8,255 bases of DNA from positions 1-8,255 of the forward strand of contig WFOP01000209.1 in the NCBI GenBank assembly GCA_015487985.1, given 5' to 3'. Source of the stretch: Hyphomicrobiales bacterium. GTDB taxonomy: Bacteria > Pseudomonadota > Alphaproteobacteria > Rhizobiales > Devosiaceae. Positions within the stretch are counted from its first letter, which is position 1. The number at the start of each line of letters is the position of its first letter. A program made the translations under genes and the position numbers. Under the pieces are notes generated by a model, which saw nothing but the letters and a program-made list of their open reading frames with translations, ran no database searches and was not told the DNA's origin. Of this stretch, positions 6,451 to 8,255 are shown piece after piece.

Positions 6451-6506
6451 GAATCTGTCCGCCAAATTGATTCCCGAGGTATATGTGGCGGTATATAGGG
6501 GCAAAA

Positions 6507-6512
6507 ATTATC
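6507..6512 (-). promoter_or_regulatory. Possible -10 element for pit
   Basis: GATAAT on the minus strand is a good -10 match, but no recognisable -35 lies 16-18 bp upstream (the bases there read around CAGGAA/ATCAGG). If real it would be an activator-dependent promoter, consistent with the repeat cluster further upstream at 6554-6620. Confidence 0.2.
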
Positions 6513-6562
6513 TGCGCAAGGGCTTAAATTCCTGATTTATTTCCCTTTTATTTGTGAAAGAG

Positions 6563-6620
6563 AAGTGAAACCTTAGCGAACTGAATTGCGCAAATAACCC
6601 TATACATTCATGTTTCACTT
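6563..6620. repeat. Perfect 9-bp inverted repeat AAGTGAAAC / GTTTCACTT upstream of pit
   Basis: AAGTGAAAC (6563-6571) and its exact reverse complement GTTTCACTT (6612-6620) flank 40 bp. A third GTGAAA copy lies at 6554-6559, exactly 11 bp from the one at 6565-6570, the same face of the helix. The palindrome TTGCGCAA (6586-6593) sits inside the interval. The whole cluster lies 100-170 bp upstream of the pit ATG, in the gap between fadH and pit, and could be an operator for pit. It resembles no consensus I can name with confidence. Confidence 0.45.
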
Positions 6621-6687
6621 GATGGTTTTGGCCATAAAATAAAGTCAAGAAAAAGGTTTGAACAGGTGGAAAATCACACGCGGGTGC

Positions 6688-8255
6688 CTATGACAGAGCC
6701 TGTGCCAGCTTCATTCCTTGCAAAATTGCACGTTTGGCATCCAGTTCCCCGGCTTCGTCAGCGCCCCCGATCACATGCACAATAATGCCGGCATCACGCA
6801 AAGGCTGCTCAAGGTGGGCATTTGAAACCTGCCCGGCACAAATCACCACCGTGTCCACTTCAAGGGTTTGTTCGGTGCCGGCAACCTCAATATGCAAACC
6901 TTCATCATCAATGGATTTATAGGTAACCCCGCCAATCATTTTGACACCCCCCAGCGCCATTTCCGCCTTGTGGATCCAGCCGGTGGTTTTGCCCAGACTC
7001 CGGCCAAATTTTTCCCCCCGTTGCAAAAGAAACACCTGCCGCGCGGGCCGGGGCGGTTTGGGGTGGGGTGCCAGACCTCCATTTTCCAGCGCATCGGGGC
7101 TGGCCCATTTCGGGTCCACGCCCCACTTCGCCTGAAATTGGGCAAGGCCGGTTTGCTTTTCTTCTTGTGCGCTTAAAAGGAACTCCGCCGTGTCAAACCC
7201 GATGCCCCCCGCACCAATAATTGCCACGCGTCTGCCCACTGGCTTTACGCCAGTGATCGCTTCGACATAGGTGACCACATTGGGGTGATCCGCGCCCTTT
7301 ATATCGGGGATGCGCGGAGTTGTGCCCGTGGCAAGAACCACTTCATCGAACCCATCACTCAACGCGGCCACATCAGCGCGCTGGCCAAGTTTCAGTATGG
7401 CGCCCGCCGCGTTCAACCGATTGGTGAAATAGCGGATTGTTTCGTCAAATTCGCTTTTCCCCGGAATATTTCTGGCGATATTGAGCTGCCCCCCAAGACA
7501 CCCCTCGCTTTCAAACAACGTCACCTTGTGCCCGCTTTCAGCAGCTTCAGCAGCAAAACTCATCCCCGCCGGCCCCGCGCCAACCACGGCAATCGTTTTG
7601 GGGCGGTTCGTGTTGCTCTTGAGATAGACAGTTTCATGGCAGGCGCGCGGATTGACCAGACAAGAGCAGGTTTTCATGGCAAACACATGGTCCAGACACG
7701 CCTGATTGCAGGCAATACAGGTGTTGATCTCATCCGCCCGATCATTTCGTGCCTTGTTGACAAACGCCGCATCCGCCAGAAACGGACGCGCCATGGAAAC
7801 CAGATCCGCCTCGCCAGCGGCCAAAACCGCCTCCACCTGATCGGGCATGTTGATTCGGTTGCATGCCACCACCGGAATGTTTACTTCAGTTTTCATCGCG
7901 CGCGTGACCCATGTCCATGCCCCGCGCGGGGTGGCCTGTGCAATGGTGGGCACCCGTGCCTCATGCCAGCCAATCCCGGTGTTTAAGATATCAACACCAA
8001 TCGCTTCAAGCCTCTTGCCAAGGGCGACCACCTCCGGCCAGTCGCTTCCCCCTTTAACAAGGTCAATCATGGACAGGCGGAACATGATCAGAAAATCTTT
8101 GCCGGTTTTTTCTCGTGTTTTTTCAACGATTTGCAAGGCAAACCGGATTCTATTCTCAAAGCTGCCCCCCCACTGGTCGGTGCGCTGATTCGTGCGTTCC
8201 GCCAGAAACTGATTGATGAGATAGCCCTCGCTTCCCATGATTTCCACACCATCAT
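6688..8255 (-). CDS. fadH: 2,4-dienoyl-CoA reductase (NADPH), FadH type (5' end beyond right window edge)
   Basis: The frame enters at the right edge (DGVEIMGSEGYLINQF) and stops with TAG at 6690-6688. About 522 residues are present; E. coli FadH has about 670, so about 150 N-terminal residues of the FMN barrel are missing. FadH reduces the 2,4-dienoyl-CoA formed when unsaturated fatty acids with even-position double bonds pass through beta-oxidation. Numbering from the Val at 8247: Tyr9 (GSEGYLIN) and His95 (GIGWHEAR) correspond to the E. coli catalytic pair Tyr166/His252. The [4Fe-4S] cysteines C177/C180/C184/C196 follow the C-x2-C-x3-C-x11-C spacing. GAGPAG (223-228) is the FAD site and GAGGIG (345-350) the NADPH site. 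LGKTTGWIH (418-426) and the VVICAGQ strand are FadH-like. No other beta-oxidation gene is visible. A related flavin oxidoreductase (trimethylamine dehydrogenase type) is less likely because the active-site motifs match FadH. Confidence 0.92.
   Translation of the reverse strand, partial: DGVEIMGSEGYLINQFLAERTNQRTDQWGGSFENRIRFALQIVEKTREKTGKDFLIMFRLSMIDLVKGGSDWPEVVALGKRLEAIGVDILNTGIGWHEARVPTIAQATPRGAWTWVTRAMKTEVNIPVVACNRINMPDQVEAVLAAGEADLVSMARPFLADAAFVNKARNDRADEINTCIACNQACLDHVFAMKTCSCLVNPRACHETVYLKSNTNRPKTIAVVGAGPAGMSFAAEAAESGHKVTLFESEGCLGGQLNIARNIPGKSEFDETIRYFTNRLNAAGAILKLGQRADVAALSDGFDEVVLATGTTPRIPDIKGADHPNVVTYVEAITGVKPVGRRVAIIGAGGIGFDTAEFLLSAQEEKQTGLAQFQAKWGVDPKWASPDALENGGLAPHPKPPRPARQVFLLQRGEKFGRSLGKTTGWIHKAEMALGGVKMIGGVTYKSIDDEGLHIEVAGTEQTLEVDTVVICAGQVSNAHLEQPLRDAGIIVHVIGGADEAGELDAKRAILQGMKLAQALS

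Noticed and set aside
6451..6504. TTG at 6504 as the pit start codon
   Set aside because: The 18 extra residues have no membrane or family signal, while the ATG at 6450 has a purine-rich GGCGGACAG upstream.
7285..7986. 233-codon plus-strand open frame opposite fadH
   Set aside because: The minus-strand frame carries all FadH cofactor and catalytic motifs through this interval; the plus-strand product has low-complexity composition and no domain.

Overview
The window looks like a stretch of chromosome from a Gram-negative proteobacterium, most likely an alphaproteobacterium. That placement is an inference from protein style: the universal stress protein N-terminus, the FadH-type reductase, the PiT transporter and a balanced G+C content judged by eye. 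No phylogenetic marker gene is present. There are eight protein-coding genes. Two run off the window edges: a glycosyltransferase on the left and a 2,4-dienoyl-CoA reductase on the right. I see no tRNA, rRNA, CRISPR array, insertion sequence or plasmid function.

Left block (about 1-3030, all minus strand, reading right to left): a YjjI-family glycyl radical enzyme is followed, with a 29-bp overlap, by its YjjW-family radical SAM activase. After an 83-bp gap comes the N-terminal half of a GT-B fold glycosyltransferase (GT4-like). The yjjI-yjjW pair is the most interesting biology here: a complete oxygen-sensitive radical enzyme and its activase, whose substrate I do not know.

Middle block (3031-4928, plus strand): a 174-bp divergent intergenic region with a striking tandem repeat leads into a degenerate short-chain dehydrogenase (SDR) that lacks the usual catalytic Tyr and Lys. 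It is closely followed by a UspA-type stress protein with a TTG start and a strong Shine-Dalgarno. After 137 bp comes a lone small DUF1353-like protein with a C-terminal membrane segment.

Right block (4954-8255, minus strand): a low-affinity PiT phosphate transporter ends only 25 bp from the convergent DUF1353-like gene. Upstream of it is a 237-bp gap with a perfect 9-bp inverted repeat, then a FadH-like 2,4-dienoyl-CoA reductase entering from the right edge.

The genes do not form one pathway. The supported functional units are yjjI/yjjW (enzyme plus activase) and SDR/usp (probable two-gene operon). No non-coding stretch exceeds 300 bp.
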